From Blasia pusilla (lineage: Eukaryota; Marchantiophyta; Marchantiopsida; Blasiales), in contig CM114273.1 of assembly GCA_050084515.1 (NCBI GenBank), forward strand, positions 18,972,001 through 19,036,000: DNA of 64,000 nucleotides, given 5' to 3'. Below the pieces are notes generated by a model. That model was not told the origin of the DNA. It made no database searches and saw only the letters and a program-made list of their open reading frames with translations. Made by a program: the position numbers and the translations under genes. Of this stretch, positions 33,840 through 45,950 are shown piece after piece. Position 1 is the stretch's first letter. The number at the start of each line of letters is the position of its first letter.

Positions 33840-35303
33840 CGACCCAAAAAACTTGTTGGAGTCCGACGGTTTGCAGCAAGAAGATACTTACGTGTTCATG
33901 GCATGCATGGCCATTTCCACCGTCGCCATATGATGAGGGTATGGATGAAGGACCACTGCCTTCACGAAAAAATGTACCTCCAAGGAGTTGGGCCTCTCCT
34001 CTGCAAACTTGGTCCACGCCATGAACCTGTGATTTCCATCCCAGATGAAGAAATGCAGATTCCTCATCCAGTTGAATTCCGTGCCCTCTACTTGCCTTCT
34101 GAAATCCTGGTCTCTCATCCTCCAGAATGTGTCGAGCTTTTCCAAGTCGTAAGGCTGAACATAGAAGGGAGGGAAGCTATCGACGTAGGATGCTGTCGCC
34201 GCCGATTGTTTTAGCTTCGCGATGTCCTCGTCGGACTGAATTTTGCGGACGTATTCCATTGTCCGCAATCGGCATAGTGGAATCCTCGGGGCGTTGTGGC
34301 CCTTCATCAGTGCCATCTGCTTTACCACGTGTCAGAACCGGGACAAGATCAATAGGCTACACTGAATTCCCAATGAATTGCAATTCACATAATTCAAAAA
34401 ACCCTGATCCTCTCTTACCCGCTCGAAGATTGGGTTGGTTTCTTGACCAGCCAACTTGTCTGAGACAACAACTGGCAAGTCCACTGGGAACTCGTCGATC
34501 TGATAGAGGTCAATGTCTTCCGCCGGGCTTGGAGACGAGAATTACCGCTCTCCAGCTTCTTCGACAATGTCCACCATCTCCACGCTGGCGGTCCTCATGA
34601 CCTCATCGTCCGTGATTTGAACTTCTGGCGTTTTCGCTATGTTGATTGTGTCCCCGGACTTCATCGGGGACATTTCCCGCATCTCAACACTTTTGGTTGG
34701 ACGGGCAGGGCTGTCGTCAATGGCTATCCCTTTTTCCCTCCTCGCTTTAGCCAATTTTGCTCTCCTCACCGACTCGTCCAGACGCTTCTTTTCTCTCTTT
34801 TTGTCGGCGATCCTTTTCTTCAAGGCCTGCGACGTCTCAGCCTCTGCATTCTATCTATCGAGTGCTTCTTGTACACGTCTCCCAAGAAGCTCTTGGTTGT
34901 GCATCTCCGCTTTCCTTTCCCGCTCCTCGATTTCCTACTGCCTAATCTCATTTGCCGAACGAGGCCTTGGAGATGCTGACGCAGGAGTCCTAATGGACTT
35001 TGGAGTGAAGCTCCCAGACTTAGTTGCTTGAGATTTTTTCCTTGTCATTTTTCCCGGAAATGCCTCCACCTATGTCCATGATGAATCGCTTGATGAATCG
35101 CCTTGTTGATGTCGAGATGAGTTGCCTTGATGGGTAGCTCGAATCATCTTGCGATCGTTCAGTCGAACCGTCTCGCTCTCATTCCCTCCTATCGACTCGC
35201 GATGACTCGCTGTGTGAAACGCCCCTTGGTATCTGATCAGCTGCTGCGTGGGAGAGGAATGGAGATCGCGAAATGAGAAACCGGAAATGAGCGATTTCTG
35301 CCC

Positions 35304-35311
35304 TATTTATA
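35304..35311 (-). promoter_or_regulatory. TATA box of the ParB-methyltransferase gene
   Basis: TATAAATA on the minus strand, about 255 bp before the ATG at 35,048. It faces away from the palindrome array that starts at 35,386. Confidence 0.55.
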
Positions 35312-35385
35312 CTTTTCTAGCCGTTGGGTCCCGTCGTCCTTTTGACGGCGACGTGCCGGCCGTTACGGAAGTCCGGACGTGAAAA

Positions 35386-36030
35386 ATGGCAACCCGTCGG
35401 AGTCCGACAGGTTGCGCGCCTCCGCCATCATGGGAAGATAACACGAGGTGCGCGAGCAACCCGTCGGAGACCGACAGGTTGAGCGCCTCCGCCGTCTCCG
35501 GACAAGAATGGGGCGTACCTGCGCAACCCGTCGGAGACCGACAGGTTGCGCGCCTCCGCCGTCTTTGGACAAGAACGGGACGTACGCGCACAACCCATCG
35601 GAGACCGTTGGGTTGCACGCTTCCCTCGTCAAGGATTAACTACGCGGGCTTCCCGCTCAACTCGTCGAAGGCCGACAGGTTGCATGCTTCCTTCATGTAA
35701 GCGAAACAAGGCGAGGCCCTTGCGCAACCCGTCGAGGGCGACGGGTTGCACGCCTTGCCGTCTTTGGGCAAGAAGTTGCGGCACCCGCGGAACTCATCGA
35801 GAACACACGGTTTGCACGCTTCCTTCATGTAAGTGTTCCACCGTGAGATAATTGGGCAACCCGTCTGATGCCGACGGGTTGCAAGCCTCCGCATCTTCGG
35901 GCAAGAAGGAGCGGTATCCGAGCAACTCGTCGGAGAGCGATGGGTTGCCAACTTTGACCATGTTTGCGTTTGAAGGTAAGGCAAAAGCGTGCAACCCGTC
36001 CGAAGCCGACGGGTTGCAAGCTTCGCTAAG
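35386..36030. repeat. Tandem palindrome array in the divergent promoter
   Basis: Ten palindromes near 35,392, 35,457, 35,524, 35,590, 35,658, 35,725, 35,790, 35,856, 35,923 and 35,991, period about 67 bp, half-sites CAACCCGTCGGA and TCCGACGGGTTG. The unit, length and position match the array at 1-650. It lies between the minus-strand TATA at 35,304 and the plus-strand TATA at 36,245, so it sits in the shared upstream region of both genes. Confidence 0.92.
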
Positions 36031-36244
36031 CTTGGGTTAATTGTTGAGTTACCAAGACTCTAACGGGTTCCAACAAAATGAAGTGTGCTTCGCAGCCCAC
36101 GTCACTGCTTCCCAAATCCGGTAACACATTGCAATAGAATTGAATCTGTTGCAACAGAATTGAATCCATTGTGTCAGACAATTTCAACTACCAAACTTCA
36201 ACTTGTCAGTAAAATTCTGTCAAGAGTATCTGTTTTCCTATTCA

Positions 36245-36254
36245 CTATAAATTA
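36245..36254 (+). promoter_or_regulatory. TATA box of MULE transposase copy 2
   Basis: CTATAAATTA followed by an ATTCTC-repeat leader and the ATG at 36,317. It matches the element at 1,071. Confidence 0.6.
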
Positions 36255-36316
36255 AAAAATTCTCATTCTCATTCTCATTCTCATTCTCATCCTCCTCCCG
36301 TACAAAATTTCTGGAA

Positions 36317-38430
36317 ATGGATAATTATGTGAAGCTCACTTGTGGCAGTCATCTGGCGGCCCTTCCTCAATCAGAAATCGTTCGACCGCAAGCTCGTGAG
36401 TCTTTCATAGCAGTGGATGAAATTTTTCTCTCTGTTCGATTTCTTCTCCAAATTGGAACCATCTTTGTATCCAAGGATGTTAGGGTGGACGGTACGGAGG
36501 ACATAGTAGGTGAGACAGTCCAGCCAGTGACTGCAGACCGTAAAGTATGGAATCTCCTACCTCTGGCAAATGGTCAATACAGAGTTTACGGCCTGCCCCT
36601 GAATTCATCTGTTTCCCAAGTAGACGGTCGAGAATTTCCTAGTGCTCCGAGCTCTACGTTTGCAACTCCTAGCTTAGTAGATCCGGCTTCGACTCCAACT
36701 TCACACGCTCGTAACAATGTTGTTCTTCCTGAAGAGATTCCGGATGTTATCAACCTCAGTGGATCTGTCGGACACCAATCGGGCCTTCTGTCCGCCTACT
36801 CGTTCCTCTTGCGAGTATCATGCAATAGTTTGCTTTCGTCTCTGGTCTTGAAAATGTTCAAGCACATTCTTGTCGACGAGCTGCCGCCCACGTATGATGG
36901 TAATTGCATTTTTGAGTTGCCTCCACTTGCTGCTCCTACTCAAAAGAAAGATGGAGGACGCCTGAAGGATATGGACAGAAAGTCTTATTGTCATTGATGA
37001 TGCAGGCTTCAACGGACTAGTGCTTCAATTCCGGATGGTCCTTGGATTGTCTGTGAAGTAAAGGCAGAAGACGTTGGCAGTTTGAAGATCTGCTGGTTAC
37101 TCTTATTGGAGGTGGTGAAGGAAAACAAAAGGCCACCTCCGAAACTTTATGGGTTCATGGCCGAAAATGCACAACCTGGGTGGATTGCTATCCAGAAGTG
37201 TTCTGGGGTTGAGAGGTTCAACCGGAGAGGGAAAGGTCGGATGCTTTCCATTGGCAGCGATCGTGACCGGTACACCAAATCTTGCATCAAGGAGAATAAG
37301 AGGACACAGCATGTCACTCTACTCCAACGCTGCAAGGACAGCAAAACCTTGAAGCAGGCCATGGAATGCCAAGAAGAACTTCATGGGTGGTGGAGGAAGC
37401 ATGCGATTGAGGGGAAGTACAAAGAGTAGTGCTCTTGGTTGAGTTGGTGGACTGTACGTATGAGACAATAGGAAAACTTTATGCGGCAGGTGAGTTCACT
37501 ATTTTGTCTTGTCAAGCTCACGCTGAGAATTGTTTGTAAAGTTGTAGCTCAAGTTGAGAAGCGTGGGAACTATAGGGATTTCAAACCGAAGAAACCAAGC
37601 AAGCTGTCGGATGCGATGGGTTGCCCGAGTGTGCAACCCGACGGAAACCAACGGGTTGCATCCAGAATTTTGGTGCAACCCAAGTGTGCAACCTGACGGA
37701 AACCGACGGGTCGTAGAGTCGTTCATGGGATGCCTCGGCCTTGCAACCCGTCTGAATCCGACGGGTTATAGTAGGTGGGTTTAGGGTTACAACACGTCGG
37801 GACCCCACGAGTCGTAGAGTCGTTCATGGGATGCCTCGGCCTTGCAACCCGTCTGGTTCCGACGGGTTGCAGTAGGTGGGTTTAAGGTTACAACACGTCT
37901 TACAAGTGCCGGTTTCAGACTCGTAGACAGGGGAAGTTCGGAGCATGTTCACATTACAGAGACCTTCGCATTTCGTGTTCAACCCAAGATTGATGTCAAC
38001 ATGTACCCGGAGAAGGTGGATGATCTCAATCCATTATTTCTGTTTGAGTCTAGAAATGGGATGAAGAGAAACAGAATGTGTAGGCCAACGGTGGAGAGAG
38101 CAAAGCAAATTGCATCAGCTCGGGAGGCAAAAATGGAGATCATCGCCACGAAAGATGTCCTGAGTGGCAATGGAATACGAAGGATGTATTGGATCAGGAA
38201 CAACACTGTAAATTCAAGTGTCACAGGGGTGTATGTGGTGCACATCTGTTGCTTTCCCACATGTTCATATGATGACTTTTTCCAAAGAGAGACAAGTGGC
38301 AAAAGGTATTTCCCTTGTAAGCACATGTATTATGTTTGCTGGTAGTTTTAAGAGAGTCGGAGGTAGGAGTAGGAGTCCACCAACCAATTCTGTCCCTCAA
38401 AGAAGTGCGAAGTATTTTAAACAAACCACT
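36317..38430 (+). pseudogene. Mutator-like transposase, copy 2, internally deleted
   Basis: An ATG and 226 open codons (36,317-36,997) encode the N-terminal domain as in copy 1. It ends in TGA where copy 1 has CGA. Next comes a partial DDE region (37,030-37,489) with MAENAQPGW; the Asp of ADNAQ is Glu here because of AENA, and the zinc finger region between is deleted. The donor CAG|GTGAGT is at 37,489/37,490. The intron keeps the palindromes (37,600-37,900) but the following exons are missing up to the pre-SWIM part (37,905). The SWIM finger at 38,220-38,345 has CSY for CSC and a frameshift. It is clearly non-functional. It is transcribed away from the ParB-methyltransferase gene. Confidence 0.8.
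37600..37900. repeat. Palindrome cluster in the copy 2 intron
   Basis: CAACCCGTCTGAATCCGACGG-like and CAACCCGACGGAAACC-like palindromes at about 37,636, 37,690, 37,743 and 37,845, partly as a 100-bp direct duplication (ACGGGTTGCAGTAGGTGGGT). Confidence 0.75.
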
Positions 38431-38786
38431 TTGAGGATGCAAAATGAGGTTTTAGATTGTACTTTTATTTTTCCTGAACCTTCACATGGAGCTTGAACTC
38501 TATTCAGCCCGGGGCAAATGATAGATTTTTTCCAGACCTTGGATGGAAAAAGTGATTGGTTCCACACTTATGATTCCACTAATTTTTCAGTTTTCTAAAT
38601 TTTGTGCAATTTGTAACTCGTCGGACTCAGAGGGGTTGCCAAAATATGGAAGAGGAAAAAATAACTGAACAAAAAAGTGCAAAAAAATTCAGACAAAAAT
38701 TTTCCTCTCTTCAACCCAACGGAAACACTCTTAAAAAAAATATCTATTTCGGTTGAAGGTAGTTTCCTCTCTTCTTACCGCATCTC
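38431..38786 (+). repeat. MULE right-end region, copy at 38.8 kb
   Basis: The same 3' region as 6,096-6,490 with a shortened pyrimidine tract, ending CTTACCGCATCT at 38,785. Unrelated DNA follows. Confidence 0.6.
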
Positions 38787-41700
38787 GTTTCAAAACTTAC
38801 AATAAGATATACTCCCAAAATTTCTGGTACTACTACTATGTGAGTGTAAATATCCCGCAGAGTGCCGAACTGGCATCCCTCTGGCCGGTGAGTGGCCTTG
38901 GAATGGACTCCCTCCAAGCCAAGATGGAATTGTCCGAGTTTCCCAAATGACAAGTAATCCCATGGAGTAAAGCTATCGAACAGAGTCGAAAGTCTGGCAG
39001 ATAAGATCTAGGGCCAGTCAGCCAGATCGGAACGAGGTCATCAACTCGAGTAGGCATACAAAGAAGCGGATTGGTGTATTTGCAGTTTCTGATGTCGAAT
39101 TCCAGGGAACCCGTGGATTGCAGTTGTGGGAAACAAGAATCTTAGGGCAACAATGGGCAACAATCGGGGAAGGAATTACTTTGTAATCTGTCACAAGAAA
39201 GCCAACCAGAAATGTGCCCTAAAAACATCCAGCTAGGAGAAGCCGACCAGAAATGCACCCAGAAATGCGAAACTTACTAGTCTAGGAATTTCCTTTCGGT
39301 CGGAAAGTACGAATACAAGTGCTGTCCAGGATTAAAGTATAGATCTGTAAATTGAATGCACATGTAGGATTCCTATCATGTACAGAGAAGCATGGAAAGA
39401 CTTGGCAGAGTTATGAGGAGCTGCAGATGTTCATGCTCACAACGGAAACTCAAGATGGATTAACAGCCCTTGTCAAGCAACTGTGGTGCATGACGGGTTT
39501 CACATTCCTGGCTCTGGTGCATTAGAAGACGTGACTGCGCAAATTCATAACCATTTTATTACTTTGGCTGATTCCGTAGCAGCAGGAAGGCGATATTTTT
39601 CATATATGGTGACCTACACGTTTGTGTTTTTTTCCTTTTCACCCTTCCCATTTCGACGAACATGCGGCCCAGATTTGAAATTGTATGACATGATCGAACA
39701 TTGAACACTGGATTGATTTAGCTTTCCATGATAGGAAAGACCTCTCCTCATCATGTCTATATTGACGTGAACTCCATGGACGGGGCATTTCTCAGAATAG
39801 AATAGAAAACGGAGTTACGACGGTAAGAGGAGAGAGTATTAAATAAATGAAGTGCGTGCAATGCATCATTTAAATTATTTTTTTAAGTTCAATTCCCAAA
39901 ATTTGAAATGTCATTTTAAATCAATTAGCTGGGAACGGAAACTCGACGGAAAGCCAAAATGAAGGGGCACAATGAAGATTAATAGAAGCAAACGATGGTT
40001 TGGGAGTAGTTCATTTGAAAGTATAGTGTCAGGACTAAGATGCGTTCATACTAGATTAGAACAGACAGATTTCGGAATAAAACCTGTTTCACTTAGCCGA
40101 CCTACCATATGTCACGACGTTCCCACTACGAGTGCACATCATATATTAGATTCATTAAAAAAAACCGTCTTCAACATAAATCCATCGCTATTTCCACATC
40201 CGTAGCTACCACGATATTTGGCTAAGGGGTAAACTTTAAAGTAGGAAAAAACATATCAGCTTAAATTCGAGGATTCAGTATTAGTGTCAAGAGCAATCGA
40301 AACTAAGGTCTTAGAAATTTTGTTTCTTCCATTTTCCCTCCGGTCACAATTAACCTTTGATCCCCTCATGGACGACTCTAAAGTGACCCCATCTCGGAGG
40401 AGGGATTGCCTGTATCGTCAATCGAGCCTAACGGCTAGAAATGCGGTCTGAAAAAAACTAAAAGTGTGACATATTTGATCATTTCGAGAAAGTTCGAATT
40501 GTGTCGTGTATCATAATCATGTCAACAGAATGGAGACCATCTTCAGAACAGTCTATAGACATACTCTATCGAGCTTTGCAAGCAGTTTCTATTTCATTGA
40601 CCTTCAGTCTTACTAACACTCTTACGAATTTTCGACTTCTATTGATTCCTCACTTGCATTGGTGATAGAAATTCTCATGCACGAGATATAGATACGGAAC
40701 AGACATGTGCGATTACGTAGGATCTGAAAGCACAGCATTACCTCCAAGACTAATTATAAGCGCACTCGCTGCTATTATGTAAGAAATCGTGTGAGCAAAT
40801 GCTGAATTTAAGCCCTCTGGAATTACTCAAACAAGATTCAACGAAATGGTATGGACATTGATAATGAACCCGAGGCATACAAGCTAACACCCTTTTCGTG
40901 GCCATGCCCACGAGGCCTCTCTGAATGGTCCCGGTAGCTAGCTACAAAGTAGGCTCAAATTGGATCCGGAGGTACTTGCACCTTTCAACTCAGATCAAGT
41001 GCGCTCCACACGGACAAATTAAGATATCTCCATGATCGCTCTTCAAATCGGAACATCCTGGCTAGAAATTAAACGCGCCTTTCTGTAGATCTTCTCTTTC
41101 CAGCGCTGCGCTCATACATCCGAAAATCCATTTCCAAGGTAACAAAGGTGCATGCATGTAACTTGACAAAACCGGACGGGGGGTCGAGACTGGCGTAGTA
41201 GCGTACTCACAGTATCTTCACACGTGTCCCACCTGCGTGCAATCACACTCGACTTCGTTGCCCAGCGGCCAAAGTCGCAGCAGTCCCTCTACGCAAACCA
41301 GACTCCTTAATAACTAATCGTAACGTGCATAAGATTCCCATCGATATCTAGAAACCTTAAGCGATCTCACCAAAAAAAAGCTTCGGTACATGTACAATTA
41401 CGATAACGGCATCGACCACTACAAAACTGATTCAAGCAGCAGGTCTTTCAAAACTTCCCCGATTAATTGTTCAGATTTTCGTCCCCTGTTGTAACCACTG
41501 AATCTCTCCAATACTCTCTTATCCACAGTGTCTTTTTGCTACAATCACTTGATCTGTACATCTCATCTACCACCTAAAGCTCATGAAGCTCCTCGACAAA
41601 GAGAATCTTAGACCTGCCGCGTCACATTAGTCCAAGACAACAGTCGAGAAATGTCGCAACCGACGTACACAGAACACATGTCACGGAAAGGCGGGTGCTG

Positions 41701-43690
41701 CTTTTTAGGATTCCGGGACTGTGCCAGAAATCACTCCTCCATTCTTTCCTCCTTTGGTCTTCACACTTGTTTCGATTCTGTTACACTCCGCTCTCCATTC
41801 TTGTCTTCTCCATGTCGTATCGATCTTTTGCACTTGCCATTACTCACACTTTTGGGTTTTGGTGGCTGAGAAAGTTTGGGATAGAGTACTAGGGTTACTG
41901 AGGTTAACGATGGATCCACTCTTACTTAAAATCATGACTAATGATTTAATTAAGTTTAAAAATTTTGTTAAATGATTTTAAAAATGAACTTCAATTGATC
42001 TTATTGATTGGGAGAGAAGATTGAGGAGAGCATGTGTCAAACAATAGAGATCATTGAAAATGCATTCTCCATCCATATTAAAGTAGATTTCCCATTCTTT
42101 ATGATGTATGAAATTCTTTTACTTGAAAAAGGTTTGATTTGAAATTTATGTAAGGAATGAGTGCACAACTAACAGTTTTTGCTAATCACAATCTGGCCAC
42201 GCTAATATGATGCCCGTGTGCAATGATAAGGGGAAAATTTTCTCTGCATCCGTTAAGTTTTGGTCTTTTTAATTAAAACATTCATTAAACATGCGTGAAG
42301 AGCTTTAATTTGAAAGTATATGTGTCGACATGGGAAGAGGGTTTCCTAACCCCATCCTAATATATATGGAAGCTTGGTAAGTGTTTTCTTAGTAAGAATT
42401 AGGAAGAATGTCCTCATTATGCATTTCCTTATTTTCTAACTAGTGTGCGGCCTAGAACAGATATATCAAGAGAACGGTGTAGTCATGATTAGAGTAAAAA
42501 TCAAATAGAAGTACACCAAGCATTATTGTTGAATGTCAGGGTAGGGGTTAGGTGTAAGCTTCTTAAATAAGTTGGTAGGATGGTGAATCTAATAGGAGTT
42601 AATAGGTTACGTCTAGCAGGGGACTATAACTTTTTGACGTAGATATGAGAAAACAGAAAGTGACGAAATCACTGAAATCTTTACAAAACTTAGAGATACA
42701 AAGTGGTCGAGTCCGTCCGTGCGCTCACATAAGAGTTTCGATGGAACTTGAACATGGAGATAACTCGACATACAAGAAATGCACTACCGCTGCGGCTCCC
42801 GACTATTTCACTACTCGGGAAACTAGGTTTTTACCTATTTTTCTTCATTTCTATTAATAGAAAAAAATTCCCTGCACCCTGATGCAATATAGGGTTGGAT
42901 AATCCTAGTATCGCTACTCCATAAACCACCTACTATGACTCCTTCGACGTCTAAATCGGAACCATCAATCTAGGCTTCTTCTCATACAAGGGAGCCGATC
43001 AGATTAATGGTGCTCAAAGAAGTGGATGTTGAGAATCCAACAGTAGATATCCCAGAAACGATGTTAAGCCACTAAGTAAATAGGCCCATAGCTAAATTTG
43101 ATATATGATGTTAATCATTTTAAACTATCAAGTCGGATCATTGGGGAAGGAATATGACGTGCTTTGTGGTGCTGTGCGATGTGCCGAAATGAGATTAAGT
43201 TGAGAAAGAGCTCATGTAAAATCCATACAAGTGAAAGTGAAAATTCTTGTCATTATATGTTGAATGAATTGATATAATAGTGAACATGCAGTAGATGATT
43301 TTCGGGATTCAATAGAGAATTACAAAAATATTGTCGGAGTATTTTATGAGAAGAAAATCATATGATTGTTCATCTAATTCAATGAGCTCAAGGAGAATTT
43401 GAGTCTTATTGAAAGGAATGGATAGTATGCTAAAAGCATTTGATTGATATAAAGATCTGCATAGATAGCCGCGAAAAGTAAACTTATGGACTGAGTGATG
43501 TTCAGAGATTGGCTATGATAACAATAGCATAATTTTGAGCAGAGTTGTAGCCACCACAAGGAGACCAAAACTGCAAAATATGGGGCCGATGGAATATCAA
43601 TCACTCAACAGGGACTCTATCACAGAAGCTTGTAGAGCAAGCTTGGGATGTCCCTTAATATAACCGCTAAAATTTGCTACAAAATCTTTA
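38787..43690. other. Long AT-rich spacer, no genes seen
   Basis: Open segments are short and lack domains or splice support. No LTR, MULE, Helitron or palindrome family member was recognised. It may include old, fully degraded elements. Confidence 0.6.
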
Positions 43691-43704
43691 AAGTGATCTC
43701 TGGC

Positions 43705-45900
43705 CTACCTCAACTGTTGCTTTGCATTATTTAATCTACTAGCTAGATCTACTCGGGCGTCTTGCTCAAGCTGCAAGACATCCACTAGAACTGCTATCTT
43801 AGTGTTAAGCTGGACTGAGCGGTCCTGAGCCTCATCAAGAGCAACACGGATAGAAGCATATGTTGCATCAGACATTGTCACTCTGTGGACGTCCCAATTT
43901 GCAACATCATCGGTATAACCATGTTGGAATTGAATGCATTCATCAAAGTCACTCCAGGCCTGCAAGAGACATAATAATGAAGTAGATAAGAGATAAGTTT
44001 AGTTACATCTGCACGAAATGGCAACAAAATAGAATGAGAGTTTAATTCATAGAACGATCTTACCTGCAAACTGGTAGCATAAAGTTGAGGGGGGTAGCTA
44101 TGGAAAAGTTGTGTGTTAAAAGTACTAAACACATGCACACTTAATTGGCCAACTAGTTGACAACGCTAAAAGAAAATACACTTAGTAGGTAGCAAAATAC
44201 ATGAATATAGCTGAGTTTGTACAAAATCTACAAAGATGTGAAAATAAAATCAAGTGAAAGTAAGTGGACACAAGTTGGAACATTAGGCAAGTGAAATTAC
44301 AAAAAGTACATGGAAACATTGATTTGGCTATTGCAATGCTCAAAACATGCTTCATGAGCTGAAAATGAAATGGAAGTGAAAATATTAATACAAAATGTGT
44401 AAGATATGATGGAGTGATGAATGTTCAAAATTATACATGATGAAGAATGAAAGAAAGATGCATAATACAAAAGAGTTGGAAATGGTTAACCAATAATACA
44501 GTAGGCAGAAGCTTAATGTGGCTGCAAACGATTACACTAGAATTGCACTGCATATTTTAGATGGACAAGATGAGGTCAAAGAAATCTGGATTGAAAAATC
44601 TGTTACATAAGATATAGAGTTCTACATGGGCAAAACAGAATGAAAGGTTATGCCTATGGCATATAGTTAGTCATGGCAACATATGTAACCGGAAAAATCC
44701 AACAAAGGCTAGCCACTTGCATGGAAGAGATAGACCATCTGGAACCTCAAGAACCTGCAATGACAATATACATGCAAGTTAGGTAAGTGCAGATGAAATA
44801 GTTTCAGATAAAATGAAGTTGCAAAGAAAAGTCTGAAAACAACAACTTACTAGAAGGAAACAGATGTTTTATGTGCATTTTCTCTTGCAAGGCGACTCCA
44901 AAGTAGTGATAAAATCACTGCTCTGGGCAGTAGTGGAAATGTGAACTAGATCAATGATATCTCTTTGGGATGGCGTGGCAGAGTTTAGTGCAGGATCGGA
45001 GGTCAAGATAGTGACATCATCAAATTTAGGAAGAACAGGAAAATGAGAAGAATTGTCGACATCAATCGGAATAGGCTCAAATTCTGGTAACTGTCCATTA
45101 TCGTGGGCAGATTTCATGCGCTCGATAAGGTGTGAGGCTTTAGTAGATGTCAAGTCTATTAACATGCTAAGAGGCAAGTGCATCTAGTGCCTGAGGACGC
45201 GCAACTGATCCACCCTGAGACCACCAAACACGATGCTGAATAGTCTGGTTGCCTCCTTCTTGGTTAAAGAAGTTTCTTTGAAGTCAACTTTCTTGAACTT
45301 CGAAACTTCTTTTAGGATTCCTGCACAGTTTGGAGAAAGAAAATTAGGTACCAACATTAGACAATAAATATTGATAACAAGAGTGAGACAAAGTGGTAAG
45401 AAGACAAATAGGCCTTTACCTGATGCTAGGGCATCTTTGTTAATGCGTCAAAACTTTGAATCCCATTGTTGTCCCTCGCTAATAAGGGACAAAATGTGCC
45501 TCCCTGTGACTCCATGTTCCCAGAAAGAAGGTACCAAGCCTAAATTGTCCATATATTTGACCTGATATTCAGTGGGGAAAATTAACCAAGGTTTGAACTC
45601 TTCTGGTTGTGCTTATATGTCTGATAATATCATGCTTGCAAAGTCCAAGTAGCTGGAGGAAACCTGCACATTAAATGCTAGGTGGTGCTAAGCAACACAA
45701 GTTAAGAATGAAGGTAGTGAATGTGTAGGGAGAAACCTGGGCGGGTGATTGAGTCTACTGCTGATGCTGATGCATAGAGTGACTATCAGGCACATTTTTT
45801 GATTTGTTTCATGTTCACAAAGTGGTAATTTTTCACTCTGGGAAGTCTGAGATGCTGGTCTAATGTTTCTGCCCTTGCTGGAGTTTCCACATGAAGACAT
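43705..45900 (-). CDS. Spliced minus-strand gene of unknown function behind the helicase
   Basis: A possible exon 1 starts at ATG 45,900 (MSSCGNSSKGRN) and reaches a CCCAG|GTTTCT donor near 45,737. Further exons: about 45,662-45,420 (after TGTGCAG, ending ATCAG|GTAAAG), 45,322-44,869 (after CTGTGCAG) and 43,962-43,705 (after CTCTTGCAG), the last with an amphipathic coiled-coil stretch. The splice signals are good but three of the exons contain stops (for example DI*AQ and SKF*RI). I recognise no domain. It lies 50-2,200 bp after the helicase end in the same orientation, so it may be a gene fragment carried by the Helitron, or a host remnant. Confidence 0.4.
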
Positions 45901-45950
45901 ACATGAAAGAAAGACCAAATTAAATGTGGAAAATTGTAGAAGAAGGAGGT

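Larger units (their letters stand above)
29516..35048 (-). pseudogene. Spliced gene: ParB-like domain fused to N4/N6 amino-DNA-methyltransferase-like domain
   Basis: Five exons are supported by GT-AG sites, and two of the joins checked keep phase exactly (33,892 to 32,580; 30,554 to 30,028). Order: basic coiled-coil N-terminus (35,048-34,422), ParB/sulfiredoxin-like domain with IPLCRLR and WDGNHRFMAW (34,316-33,892), unknown helical region, charged linker (about 31,390-31,030), then a methyltransferase-like region: motif IV DLLIADLPSG (30,812-30,832), GYFLVLTGG and SWIIKNEYP (30,717-30,554), and the last exon (30,028-29,516) with KSPTLMQTLIELCSRPGDLVF, motif I NLVGLSGAS and the ILCLEG acidic motif. 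Motif IV before I is the beta-class order. DPPY is DLPS and FxGSGT is eroded, so activity is doubtful. TAG/TAA stops (for example 35.0-34.8 kb, 34.5 kb, 32.17 kb, 29.87 kb) and a frameshift near 32.31 kb make this copy a pseudogene. ParB-methyltransferase fusions are known from bacteria and phages. Confidence 0.65.

Noticed and set aside
39483-42857. Several short open frames of 60-85 codons
   Set aside because: AT-rich DNA, no homology that I recognise, comparable open frames on both strands.
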